DNA from: Lathyrus oleraceus
Lineage: Eukaryota > Streptophyta > Magnoliopsida > Fabales > Fabaceae
Direction of reading: 5' to 3'
Length of the DNA: 64,000 nucleotides
Assembly (NCBI RefSeq): GCF_024323335.1
Contig: NC_066579.1
Span: forward strand, 133,416,354 to 133,480,353
Made by a program: the position numbers and the translations under genes
In this document: positions 19,261 to 32,080 of the stretch, one piece after another
Layout: each line of letters begins with the position of its first letter
Numbering within the stretch: position 1 is the stretch's first letter
The notes under the pieces: model-generated
What the model was told of the DNA's origin: nothing
The model's database searches: none
The model's input: the letters and a program-made list of their open reading frames with translations, nothing else

Positions 19261-19299
19261 CAACAATCCTATCCATTCCCTTACAAATTGGAATTCCAC

Positions 19300-22200
19300 T
19301 GTAGCGGTAAATTCATGACCATCAAGCTATGGATAAGTTTAACGTCAATAAAACTAGAGTCGCCACCGTGCTTTTATTGTTTCCAAAGGAAAAGGGAAAA
19401 GCACGAATAAAACCCAAAGATAAGAAGTTTTCAAATCAAAACTAATAAAATGCCAGAGATTACAGGTAAGTGGGTTGGTTACATAGAGGGAAGGTGTTAG
19501 CACCCAAAGTATCTTAGGTACTCCTAGGGAGCCCTTTTTTATCTGTGTATGTGTTTGGTATAAAAGATGTTTGAGAAAAATAGAGTGTAGGGATGAGAAA
19601 TGAATTCATTAGTTATATTTTGTGTTTGGTAAGACCTTCGGACTTGTGCCTATGTACCAACATAAAAAATGAGGGATCAAAACCTCGTAGTTCGTGGTAA
19701 CAATTTCAAAGTTGGTAAGTTGCTTTTAACAAAAGGTTAATAAGAAAGGCACAAAAGGAACAAAAGTTGAATGAAGTTGTTAGTTCTTTTTGTCTTTTGA
19801 AATTTTAAGTCAATATGATTAGATTTATTTGTAAGTTTGATTTAAGAAAAGGAAGTTCAAAAATTCAATGGCATAAGGCCAAAGTTTCTACTGGAAATAG
19901 GGTCTAACTTTGAAATCACAAGAAAAGAATTTTTTTTTCAAGAGGGGGAAAGATTTTGAAATTTAAGAAGTGAGAGGAGAAGAAGAGTCTATCCTAAGCA
20001 TAAATTTAAAAGTTAAGAGTTGAAAAGATCTGACTAATGGGATGCAATCCAACAGACAAGAATGTCATATAGAAACCCATTTTCCCTTTGGACTTTGAAT
20101 CACACAATAATCAACAAGCAATTATCAATATCAAACATCATGGAGATCAAGGCATCAAATAAATATAGCCATATCCAAGCAAGCAAATCCCATAGCTAGC
20201 AGTCTTCTTTGTCTTCTCATGTATCAAATGAAATGTTCCTTTGATTAACTCAGAAGAAAGCATCAGACATAAGATTAAAATAACAATTAGCACCAAGACA
20301 TGTAGCAGATAAACTCAGACAGAGTTCCAAGGCTTGCATCAGATGAAGGCTCAATTCATAATAACTTGGTTTCAAAATGTTGGCATTGGCCAAGTCCTTT
20401 TTGCACAGGGAATGTTGCTTATTCTAAGTCCAAAAGTTCAGATCAAGATCAACAGTCCACCAAACATTTTTTAGGGTTTTTGTTGTTTATTAAGTATTTT
20501 AAGGTCCTAAGACCACAAACAAAATCAAAATTCACAAACGAATATATACAATTACAAGATATGGCTCAAATGAGCAAAGTGAAAATGACATAAACCTAAA
20601 CAATTTAAATGAAATGTAAATGGCAATGAATGATAAATGACTGAAAATTAAATTTCATAAAGAAAATGACTTGAAAGTAAATCAATATTAATAAAAGTTA
20701 GCCAAATGTTAGTCAAAGGTTAGTTAAGTGTTAGTTATGTATTTTTAATTGATTAAGACATTCTTTGGAGAACACTCAACCATCCATTCACAAGCATGAA
20801 TCCTTAAACCAAGACATCTTCCCTGGGAAGGAAAAAAGGTCAAGTTTCCACACAATACCATGAAGGATGGGAGACTTACAATCTCACTTACTAGAATGTT
20901 ATGCCTTTAGGGTCAAATTTAGCTCTATGTTAAGCAATCGTAATTGGACTTATGTAGAAGTCACGGTTATTTGAGGTCGGGCAATAAAAATTTAGGTGCT
21001 AATGCATGTTAGATATTTGGTATAATGAACCAAGCTCCTAAAACATACCACACAATAAAAGAAAAGATCAAGAGGGATGGACATATCTCATCCATACTTA
21101 TATTGGTTCATCTGACACAAGGTCATTGATAAACCAATTAGCCTTAGGACATTTGAGATTTCATTGGTCAATGAAAGAAATGGGAAAGAATATGGATGAA
21201 GATGAAGAGGGAGGGGAGTGAGAGAAACACAAATTGGTCATGGGAGGAATTTTATCAAATTAAAATCATTCATTCATTTTGGGAGATGAAATTTACATTT
21301 AATCAATCCCCCTAAATCCAATTATTTTAATCCAACAAAAGTCAAATCAACCTTGACCAAGGCCCAAACAAATAGTCAAACATCACAAGATCATAAAAAT
21401 GGCTCAACATAACTTTTACACATTTAATCAATTAAAAATCAATTTTAAAATGCATTAAAATACAAATTAGTTTGGTCAAACACTAAAACCTCTTCAAAAC
21501 ACCAAATAAATGGCCAAGAGATTTATCCTAGGTCAAACAAGGTCAAAGGACCTTAGACAAAAAATTTCATGATTTGTGAAAAGTTAGAAGTATTTTTAAA
21601 CAATTAAAAATATGCACAAAAACAATTAATTCATAAAATGTATCAAAATTAATCCAAAAAATAATTTTAATTCAGAAAATGAAAGAGAAAAATATTTAAA
21701 GATTTTTGGTGAAAGTCTCATATTTTTTGGGTTAAAAATGAAATTAATATGAATTTTAAAAAATAAAGCAATTAAATGAAAAATTAGAAAATACAAAAAA
21801 AACAAGGGTCATCAGATCTCCCTCATTAATTGAGGTGGCAGATCTGATGGCCAAGCGTGCGCATTCCACAAACACCTGAGTCAAACGCGTTGCATACTTG
21901 GTAATCAAAGTGGACGCTTAAGATTAAAACGTTTGAACCAGATCAGATGGCTTGGGCATTGCCAATGCACCACCGGAGCCCTAATTCCGGTCATCTTCTC
22001 CGGTGATCTCCACCAGACTGGTCCAACCTCAACTTAATGAAAAACGAAAAACAATGACACTATTTCAAAGAGAAAATGCTCAGGAGCTCGAATCTGGCCT
22101 CAATTTTCTCCAATTCCAAGTATATAAAAAGATACAGGGATTTGAATTTTGAGGATCATGAACTGAGTTGCTTTGATTTGACCTCAAAGCAACTCAATCT

Positions 22201-24057
22201 TGTTGCCTACATTGATAGGACTTCAGCCAACCAAAAATCACAAAGAACTGAGAGAGAATTGAAGAGATGAAGTTTCTGAAAAATTCACCTTCGAGGGAAC
22301 TTCAACCTTGCTTGATCTTGACTCCAATTGTCCTTGGCTTGGCTTCAGAAGCTTGTAGAAGGTGATTAGGATCAAAGAAAATCTTGGACTCTTGGAGTTT
22401 CAATCTTAAAACAGAATGAGATTTGAAGCTCGATTTTCAAATGACAACCTTCAAGATTATCCTTTAATGGCGAGGGTTTGGATTGCAGGTTCAAAACTTA
22501 GGCATGAGGTCCTCAATTCTGAGCCATGAGGGTTGTATTTATAGCCAATGTGATTCATTTCCACACACTTCCAAAAATTTTCCAATTTTAGCAATTTGCA
22601 TTGCATGCTTGCATGGGCGTGTGATAGGCCCATCAAGTGATGTATTCAGGCCCAAAATTGCTTGTGTACAATGCTGAAATCATGTCATGTTGCCATGCAT
22701 TTGATTTTGAAATGTGAAGGTGAAATCCATCCAAATGGTCCTTTGAACAGAACTCATGCGCAAGTTCTTCATTTCATGACCAAATGAGATGACTTTGGAC
22801 TTTTTGGAAAGGTGAGATCAAGGGGAACAAATTTCATGTTGAACACTTTTCCATTTGAACCTTTTATCATGATGAATTTTGAGGTGGAAGTTTAGAAAAT
22901 CAAACATATTTGAAAATTTTCTAAGTACCAAGTCAAATGTTCACTTCTTCCACCTTGAATAACTTTTGCTATGGACTTCAAATGGAAAACATTCCTTCAC
23001 CAGAGTTGTATTTCTTTAAAACCTTTTAAATTTGGTCACAAAGTTTACCTAATTTGGATTTGGCATGAAGGAGTTATACATTTTAGAAGTTGAGGAAAAT
23101 CACTTGTTCAATGGTAATGGCCCAAAATGACCTATAATGTTTCCTCTTGGAAAATTCATTTTAAAGTTGAATTTGAACTTATTCTAAACATAAAAGTTGA
23201 AAAGTATATCTTGAATTTGGTCATGGAACTTGAATGGATTTCATCTCATAAAAATTGAGCAAGTTATGGTCCTTGGAAGTTGACCTCCTAACTAGGATTC
23301 AAACAAAATGACCTATAATCTTTCACCATAAAAAATGACTTTCCAAACAAAACTAGCTCTTGACTTCAACATGAAAGTTGTTTGTAATGTCATAAGGAGT
23401 AACTTTTCTCTTGGAATCATTTTAATATTACAAATATTGTAGGAAATAGGGTCTAGTGAACCCCAGTTTTGATCAGTTGACTTTCTCTGGTCAACCATCA
23501 TGAACCAACTTGCAAACTTGACATTATCTTGATATTTGGGACTCATGGAGGATCATATATGTGTAATATGATTCAATATGAAATATCCCTTGAAATATTT
23601 TATCAAATGTTGAAGAAAATTGCTAAGGAAGTCACACAAGATACCCAGATGAATTAGGGCTTCCAAGGTAAACAAGCTTCAAACTCTTGATGAAATCTTG
23701 ATCGAAATGATATGTGAAGACCATGGGGATCCATATATGATGTCTAGAGTCAATGTAAACCATCTCTTGATTATTATCCTTGCATTGAGGGTCTCAAACC
23801 CTAGATATGAACTTGATAGAGCATGGATGAACACACACACTACCTACAAAAGCAACAAACTATATATTGACATATTTTTGGTATTTTGGTTAGTAAATAA
23901 TGAAAAAAAAGTATGATACAATCAAATGTGCTTGATGGTCTCTCCCAATGAAAACCCAATGAATGAGGGGTAAGGAGGATGCCAAGGTGTGATCCCAAAG
24001 CTAATGCATATGATGAGATAACATGAGGGATCTTAGGGTCAAAATTGGGGTCTTACA
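19300..24057 (-). repeat. 3' LTR of Ogre A, 4,758 bp
   Basis: Bounded by TGTAGCGG at 19300 (reverse complement of the LTR 3' end) and GGGGTCTTACA at 24057 (reverse complement of the LTR 5' end). The GAGTCGCCACCG and CTCCTAGGGAGCCC blocks near the lower end recur in LTRs B and C. No gene is seen inside; short frames here are chance. Confidence 0.88.
22535..22543 (-). promoter_or_regulatory. TATA box in the Ogre A LTR
   Basis: TATAAATAC on the minus strand, about 1.5 kb inside the LTR from its 5' end. It is a plausible U3 promoter. Confidence 0.45.
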
Positions 24058-24075
24058 GCTGTCCCTATTTAAGGA
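24058..24075 (-). other. Polypurine tract of Ogre A
   Basis: Minus-strand TAAATAGGGACAGC lies directly before the LTR start TGTAAGACCCC. Ogre C has the similar GAATAGGGGCAGC at the same place (58734-58746). Confidence 0.65.
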
Positions 24076-26700
24076 CATTCTAATTGAGGATGTGAAGGTT
24101 AAAATCTTTGTATCAACTCAGTAGAATGGACTTAAATAACAACATATAGAAACAAATTTTGGTCCCTAAGAGACCTCATGATGCATATGATATATAATGT
24201 TAAAAATAATCTCTGTGGGGAAAATATTACCACAAAGGAAAAGAATCCGAAGAGACTAAAAGTCCACAGGAGCATAATGCATTCCATAGGGAACACTCAC
24301 TGGGGAGACAGAGACTCTGGGGGGATAAAAAAGGTTGTGTGTAGGCCAGGCTACGACTTGAAAACTGCTGGAGACACGAGATGAATTCCATCAAAATAAA
24401 TTAATGGAAGGACTCGATTGGGGATAAGGGAAAATCTGCGGGGGAAACAGGTAAATTAGAACAAAACTGAAATACCTGAACCAAACAGGGGATCGACGAC
24501 TTCACTGAGGAAATACGCACTCAAACTCAACTGGGGAAGAATGAACTTCAACATAGGAGTATCAGAAGTATATTATCTATTACCGGCTACTGGGTAGGAA
24601 GATAATGTACTTTGATAAAGGGACATCCGTTACCCATTAGGGTAAACATATCAAGGATGACTCGCTGAGGAAAAAGAGGTGTATTCGTTACCGGTTACTG
24701 GGTAAGAATGACCTATTGGGGAAATATCAAATCGGGTTTACAACTACCAGTTACTGGGCAGAAGACCAAAGAAAGAATATCTGTCACTGGTTAAAGTGAA
24801 CATATCAAGGATAGACTCGAAGGAAGAATATTTGTCATCGGTTAAGATGAACATATCAAGGATAGACTGCCAGGGAAAAATAGGAATTATATATATCAGT
24901 TACTGGATAGAACACTAAAGAGAGAATATTCATCATCGATTAAGATGAACATATCAAGGATAGACTCGGCAGGGGAAAAGAAGGACTTACAACTATCGGT
25001 TATTGGGCAGAAGACCGTAAAGAGGAGAAAATATGTCACCGGTTAAGATGAACATATCAAGGATTAACTCTCTAGGGAATGAAATATGGATTACAACTAC
25101 CTTTTTATTGGGTAGAAAACCACAAAAGGAGAATATTTTTCATCGGTTAGGAGGAACATATCAAGGATAAACTACCTGGGGAAACGTGAAAACGAATCCG
25201 CTGGGGACAACAAAGGAAGTAGATTACTTTCACCGGGTATTGGATAAAAGTAAAGTACTCAAAAATTGAGAGGAATATTACCAGTTAATGGCAACATATT
25301 CTCAAGGGACCAAACATATCTATCTAGGTAGTAACTAGAAAGAAAAGGTCAACAAAGACTTAACCCAATGAGGATATAACTCAAAGGGAGTGATTCCATC
25401 CAGATAGTCAATTGGGGAGGAAACTGAAGCATTAGTCATCCACGAGGAAATAACTTAGTGGGGAAATAATAAAGGTTAAACTCTTTATGCTTAGAGAGCT
25501 GACACTTTACAATTGAAGGAGGACAGACACATCAATCATGTATGGGGAATAAGTATCACCATAGCAGGGGATCAGAAATAATAAATCAAATGCAATAAAA
25601 TGCATAATGAAAATATCTGATGTTGTGCTTTATGCATGAATATGCATGTATATGATTATAATTATGCTGACAAAACAATCACAAAGGATACGAATATTCT
25701 AAACTCGAATCACCGTTACAACACTCGGCTAGTCTCAACAAGATGGAAACACCAACTGGAGAAGATGCTGGGGATGAACAAATAAATCATCTAGCTATGA
25801 ATAACTCAATCCTAGCTGGGGAGGGAGAGAAAATATATGCTAAGGATTCAACTCTGCAGGGAATTTTAGGTCAACACCATATCAAATGGGAGACAATCTC
25901 ATAAGGGATCAAACGCTACTCAAAATCAAATACTGCTGAGAATAAGAGGTTTTCGATATCTAAAGATGATATCCTCCAGAAAATACAGGAGATAAAACTC
26001 TGTACGGGGCCTGAGCCATTCGTTGAGGATTCAATTCTGCTACTCAGCTGAGGGAAATAGTCTGTAAGAGGGACTGATCACCAACTCCACTCTACTGGGG
26101 ATAAATGATGAATTGTTTGGGAAAAAATCACCAAACCAAAATGCTTGGGGAAGACCAACAAGGTTTCGCATTGTCAAGACTTACCTGTTCTCAGACTGTT
26201 GTTAATATTCCTTGCCGAAATCGAATATTCTTAAAGTAATTGCTTTTATATTCTTTAAGAAAAAAAGTGATTTTAATTTATTAATTCCTTTCAAAATTAT
26301 CATCATAAAAATTCAATTTTATTTAGCTGAAATAAATAAGAGTAAAAACAATTGGATAAAAAGCTCAACTTTATTTAATAGGGTGGTACTCTATAAATGA
26401 TAAGACTCCATAGATCTTTACAAAAAATTAAAAATGGTAATTTACACGGAAAAGGGATACATTGAATAAAATGATCACTACTCTTCCTACCAACTTCAAT
26501 ATCCACTGTGCTCTTGGCTTTGGTTGAGAATGATGAATCATAACCAAACGACTTGCTCAAAACTGCTCTAATGATCAGGATAAACTGAATGCAGTTACTT
26601 TCCATAATCCCTAATTTTTTTCCTAGATTGCTCCAAGGTGGGGTACTCAATCTACCGGGATAAATTTCTGCTTTTATGTCTCTAAATTTTTCCTGGATCG
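24076..26700 (-). repeat. Ogre A 3' UTR with degenerate tandem repeats
   Basis: Non-coding stretch between pol and the 3' LTR, with diverged copies of AACATATCAAGGATAGACTC (about 24640, 24797, 24848, 24950, 25050 and 25155) and GGTTACTGGGTAGAA. Hypervariable, repeat-bearing 3' UTRs are known for Tat-lineage elements and can seed satellites. CTGGGGA motifs are frequent throughout. No gene is seen. Confidence 0.65.
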
Positions 26701-26745
26701 CCCTTTCGGGTTTTCAATCTACCGAGACGCTCATTTTTGCCTAAG

Positions 26746-28151
26746 TCACCCTTTCAGGTCTTCAAAAGGTTTCTTCATTCTTTGCTGATATAACTGACCA
26801 TGACACATGGCAGTCAATCTCTTCTCTTCAATAAAATTTAGCCGGTCATATCTGGTTTGGCACCATTCAGCTTTTGCCAACTTGGCTTCCATCAAAACAC
26901 GCAATGATGGGATCTCAACCTCTACTAGGAGCACAACTTCCATACCATAAACAAGAGAGAAAGGGGTCACCCATGTTGAATTGCGAATGGATGTATGATA
27001 CCCATGTAAATAAAATGGAAACATCTTATGCCAATCCTTGTATGTCACAGCCATCTTCTGGATGATCTTCTTGATGTTCTTATTTGCAGGTTCAACAACC
27101 CCATTCATCTTTGGTCTGTAGGGAGAAGAATTATGGTATGAAATCTTGAAGTCTTTGCAAAGAGCTTCCACCATATTATTGTTCAAGTTTGACCCATTAT
27201 CAGTAATGATCTTACTTGGCACACCATAACGGTATATAATCTGATTCTTGATAAACCTCACAACAACTTATTTGGTTACATCCGCATACGATGCCGCTTC
27301 AACCCACTTTGTGAAGTAGTCAATAGCCACCAGAATAAAACGATGTACGTTTAAAGCTTTGGGCTCAATCATACAAATTATATCAATTTCCCACATGGAG
27401 AAGGGCCATGGGGCGGAAATGATATTCAACAGTTTCGGAGGAACATGAATTTTATCTGCATAAATTTGACACTTGTGGCATTTCTTCACAAACTTGCAAC
27501 AGTCAGATTCCATTATCAGCCAATAGTAACCTGCTCTCAATATTTTCTTTGCCATAGCATGTCCATTGGAATGAGTATCAAAGGAACCTTCATGGACTTC
27601 AGTCATCAATAACTTTGCTTCGTGTCTATCCACGCATCTGAGCAAAACCATATCAAAAATTCTCTTGTAAAGCACATCACCATTTAGGTAGAAGTTGCTG
27701 GCTAATCTTCTCAAAGTCTTCTTATCTTTCAAAGATACCCCAGGCGGGTAAATCTGACTTTGGAGGAAACATGTGATATCATAATACCATGGCTTTTCAT
27801 ATTTAACTTCTTCAACAGGAAACACATGAGTTGGCCTATCAAGACGCATCATAGTCAAATTGGGAACTTCATTCCAAAATTTCACCATAATCATTGAAGT
27901 CAACGTTGCAAGAGCATCTGCCATCCAGTTTTCATCTCGAGGGATATGATGATACTCAACCTTTGTAGAGAAAGTTGAAATCCTCCTCGCATAGTCTCGG
28001 TATGGTATCAAACCGGGTTGATTCGTCTCCTATTCACATTTGATTTGATTCACAACCAAAGCTAATTCTCCATAGACATCAAGATATTTAATTCTGAGAT
28101 CAATGGCTTCTTCAAGCCCCATAATGCAAGCTTCATACTCAACCATATTGT
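26746..28151 (-). pseudogene. Ogre A pol: RNase H end and integrase
   Basis: The minus strand reads from a RNase H C-terminal segment (VEYEACIMGLEEAID, 28145-28100; HHIPRDENWMADALATL) into integrase. Integrase shows an HHCC zinc-binding region (HEGSFDTHSNGHAMAKKILRAGYYW, then CHKCQ), a core with WEIDIICMIEPKA, FTKWVEA and ITDNGSN, and a C-terminal WCQTRYDRLNFIEEKRL segment. Two in-frame stops are seen: TAG near 28028 and TAA near 27267. The Asp-Asp pair of the catalytic core is visible. The reading is interrupted upstream by Angela at 28152 and resumes at 36535. Confidence 0.85.
28147..28151. repeat. Angela target duplication, left (ATTGT)
   Basis: ATTGT abuts the left LTR and is repeated at 36530-36534. 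Confidence 0.9.
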
Positions 28152-29245
28152 TGTTGGTGTAAGCCCTAGAGGCCAATACTTTTGGTACTTATATCGAATT
28201 ATTTATTAATAATAAAAGGCCTTTTCTTTATTGTGTTTGTTTAATAAAGTCCCTAGAATAGCTAGTCTGTTTAATGTATCAAGTGTGACTTAATCATGAG
28301 ATCACATTAAACATAAGGACACTATTCTTAAATTATCCGTAGTCGAGCTTTATTGTGAAGTGGGATAACATTAAAGCATAAAGACTATTATGTATATAAA
28401 CTGATGATCACATCTCATGGATCATGGATAAGGAGTTATCAAGTCTTAAACATAGGTATGAATATTGAGAGTAATATTTATACTGGATTGACCCGCTATG
28501 AGAATACTATATAGAATGTTATGCAAAGTGTCATAAGTTATTCTCATGGTGATAATGGTGTATACCACCCTTTGACATGAAACCACTATGGACCCTAGAT
28601 GTAGAGTCGAGTGCCTTATTGCTAATCAAACATTGTCCGTAACTGGATAACCATAAAGACAGTTGATGGGTACTCCACGAAGCATGCTAAGGGACATGAG
28701 TGACCTAGATAGAATTTGCCCATCCTGCGTAACAGGATAAATGTCTATGGGCCCAATATTGAACTGGACAAGGATGACACAGTATATGCCTTGTGTTCAA
28801 TATAGACATAAGGGCAAAAGGGTAATTGTACACATAAGTATTATCACAGAAGGATTTGTCAGATCACATGACATTTTCGTGTCTTGGGTAGCAGTGACGT
28901 GTTGCTAGATACCACTCACTATTTATCATGTTAAATGTGTGATTTAATATAATTGCCAATGCCGCAAAAACCTACAGGGTCACACACAAAAGGACGGATT
29001 GATGAGAGATAGAGTAACTAAGGAACACCGTAAGGTACGGTGCACTTAAGTGAATTGTAGAACATCATAAGGTATGGTGTACTTAAGTAGAATACGAAAT
29101 ATGGTAAGGTACCACGCGCTTAAGTGATTTTGGCATATTATAAAATATGGGCCACATACACTTAAGTGGGCTTTTTAGCTTGCAGCCCACACAAGTGGTT
29201 CTTAAAATAGAACCCTTGTGTAGAAGCATTTGTGCAGTTGTAATT

Positions 29246-29288
<43 letters not shown>

Positions 29289-29516
29289 AAAGCCTTCATT
29301 CGTAGCAGCTAGCACTGAGATTGAAGGAATCCGTTCGTGTGGACTGAGTATAGGCGTTATCATCGTTCAACGTTCGTGATCGCTCCGTAGATCTGCGTCA
29401 AAGGTTTCAATCGTCACAAGAGGTAACGATTCTATCACTAATCATGCCCATTCGTAAGGATCACTAAAGGAGAAAAATTTTAAATTCCGTTGCGCTTTGG
29501 ATCGCCCTCTTCTTCA
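28152..29516 (+). repeat. Angela 5' LTR
   Basis: Starts TGTTGGTG and ends CTTCTTCA, directly before the primer site. It is near-identical to 35181-36529. It includes a pure (TC)n tract near 29245-29284. Confidence 0.93.
29245..29284. repeat. (TC)n microsatellite in the Angela 5' LTR
   Basis: About 20 TC units; the 3' LTR has a much shorter, interrupted version at 36278-36298. Confidence 0.95.
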
Positions 29517-29517
29517 G

Positions 29518-29530
29518 TGGTATCAGAGCC
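29518..29530 (+). other. Angela primer binding site
   Basis: TGGTATCAGAGCC, complementary to initiator tRNA-Met 3' end as in most copia elements, one base after the LTR. Confidence 0.9.
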
Positions 29531-31207
29531 ACTTACGAAACCATGCATCTGATAGCTGTTTATTTTCTGTATTAATATGATTAAAAGACATAATGAATCA
29601 AAGAATAAACGAGTAATTAAATTTGGCATCATGTGTGTATGATTTGGATGATTGTTGTTGACTATGCTTCGGAATCCAACATTAGTATGGTGAAGCAGCG
29701 ATACATCGATCGTCCATAGGTTACGCAATTGAGATCGATCAAGTTATATATATGATATAAGTAATCCTAATGCAAAATACGGTATATATGATATACTGTT
29801 TCTGTTTCGTTCATTCAAACACTTAATGGTTATTTTCCTTTGAGCGATCAATGGTCGTTTGCTTCTTGATCCAACATTAGTATGGTGAAGCAATGACATA
29901 TTGATCAATCATACTGAATCAACAATCGAGGTGTGTTTGACGGTCTGAAATTGGTGCATTAGGGTTAGTGACGGCACAAGGGTTGTGCTGTCAAAGAGTT
30001 GTGAATTGAGGGCTTGTTGGATCATGTCTGTTGACTGTTTCATAGCGCTAATTTTGGCCGCGTGACGTTCGTCATGGGCCTGTGGCGGTCGTAACAAGCT
30101 GGACGTGACGACCGTAACATGCTTTATGATGGTCGTCACATTCACAAAGTCTGTATTCTCGGTATTTCTGTTTTGTGACCGGGCAACGGACCCCGGCTAA
30201 CTCTGCATAGTGTGATCGATCGCCAAAATTTAATTTGGTTTTAATTAATTAAAAGAATTAAAATTAATAATAATAATAATGTGTTTATTATTATTGTCTT
30301 ACGGTGATCGGTTATGGACTTAGTTTTCCTTTATTTTGTTTTGGGATTTTAAAATACGACCTGCGTGTCGTGCCTCTCTTTTAATCTCTTAATGTAACTT
30401 CTTTTCTCATCTCACTCCCTCGTATGCAAAACGAGTTTCTTTTATGTAATGTAATGTTATGAAGAAAGAGAAGAATTAAATATCAAAGAAGGACAACCTT
30501 GAAGGTCTTGCTTGGAGAAGCTTAGATCGTTATTAGGTTAGCTTAGGTTCTCTCATTGGCTTGGGAGAACAATTGCGCTAGGGGGCCATAACTATTTCAT
30601 TATATATGTTTATGCATGTGAATGAATGTTGATGCATGTGAGAGACGATTTATATGATAAATAAGCCGGTGAGATCATAATAATTGCAAATTCCCTCAAA
30701 TTAAATATTAAGTTTATGCTTTCCAAGTTTTAGCACTCATCAAGACTAGTATCGGATAATGTAGGTTTCGCCTACGCGAGGTGCATGTTCTATATTAGTA
30801 AGGTGTGATGGGATAATTGTAATATCCAATTACTAAAACAATGGGTCAAACTTAACTAAACAAATTATAATAAGATTATATGTGTTTAGAAGCAAGAGTT
30901 GGAAATGATTCATGTGATGGATTGGAATAAGGAGTTATTCACCCAACTAAAATATTCGAGAGTTGTATTAGATACAATTGGAAGGAGTTCCTACCTAAAT
31001 AACCTAGTTTTATGTAATCCACCTACGCGGACTTAAAACAAAGTGAAATGTGGATCTCGACCCACTAGAAAATCTTCCAATGGGATTTTCCGAATCAAAT
31101 GATGAGGGTCATTTGTTTTGAGTAAAATAGTGGGAGCATATTTAATTAAAGGCTTAATTAAATATGTTATTGATACTTATATTTTCATTAATTTCATGTA
31201 GATTACC
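29531..31207 (+). other. Angela 5' leader
   Basis: 1.7 kb between primer site and gag without a conserved frame. Long leaders are normal in the Angela/BARE group. Confidence 0.75.
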
Positions 31208-32080
31208 ATGACAACAAACACCTCTAACAACATTTTGTGATCAATCCTTGACAAGGAAAAATTGTTTGGGACAAATTTTCTGGATTGGCACCGAAATCTG
31301 AGGATTATCCTCAAACATGATAGGAAACTGTATGTCTTGGAGAAACCTGTTCCTGAAGAGGAACCTCCTAGTTCTGCACCTAAGGCAGAAAGAGAAGCTT
31401 ATAAGAAGCATGTCGATGATGCAAATGAAACTGCTTGTCTCATGCTAGCTACCATGAACTCAGAGTTGCAAAAACAACATAAGAACATGGCAGCGTTCGA
31501 TATGATCGAACACCTGAAGATGCTTTATCAAGAGCAAGCAAGGCATGAAAGGTTTGAAGTTTCAAAAGCCCTTTTTCAAGGCAAGTTAGCTGAGGGAGCC
31601 CCTGTAGGTCCCCATGTGCTCAAGATGATTGGGTATGTGGAAAACCTTGAAAGGTCGGGTTTCCCCCTCGGAAAGGAACTTGCGACTGATTTGATCTTGT
31701 AATCGTTGCCAAATAGATTCAGTCAATTTGTCCTAAATTTCAATATGAGTGATATGGACAAATCTCTTCCTGAACTGCTAGCCATGTTAAGAACTGCTGA
31801 GCAGAATCTGAAGTAAAAAGGGAAGTCCATTCTGATGATCGGAAATGGAAAGAGACAGAACAAAAGACCCACCAAGCAGGGTGATAAAGGGAAAGGCAAG
31901 GAAGTTGCCAAACCCAGACCCACTGTTGCTGCTTTGAAGCCTAGTGGAGGCATAGCAAAGGTAGACACCTGCTTCCATTGCGGTAAGACCGGACACTGGA
32001 AGAGAAACTGCCCAAAGTACCTGGAAGATATGAAGAATAGAGTAGAGACTTCAACTTCAGGTATTTTTGTTATTGAAATT
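31208..32080 (+). pseudogene. Angela gag
   Basis: Starts MTTNTSNN, then FGTNFLDWHRNLRIIL, a helical capsid-like region and an intact zinc knuckle, CFHCGKTGHWKRNC (31972-32013). Gag packages the element RNA in cytoplasmic virus-like particles. In-frame stops occur near 31240, 31700 and 31814, so the copy is not translatable. Confidence 0.85.

Larger units (their letters stand above)
12900..19299 (+). mobile_element. Maximus/SIRE-type copia remnant without pol
   Basis: An LTR, a tRNA-Met-type primer site, a broken gag, and an ORF in the place where SIRE elements carry an env-like gene, all on the plus strand. Protease, integrase and reverse transcriptase are absent between gag and that ORF. 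An Ogre LTR cuts it at 19299/19300 and no 3' LTR is seen in the window. It is either a deleted copy or a non-autonomous subfamily. Confidence 0.7.
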
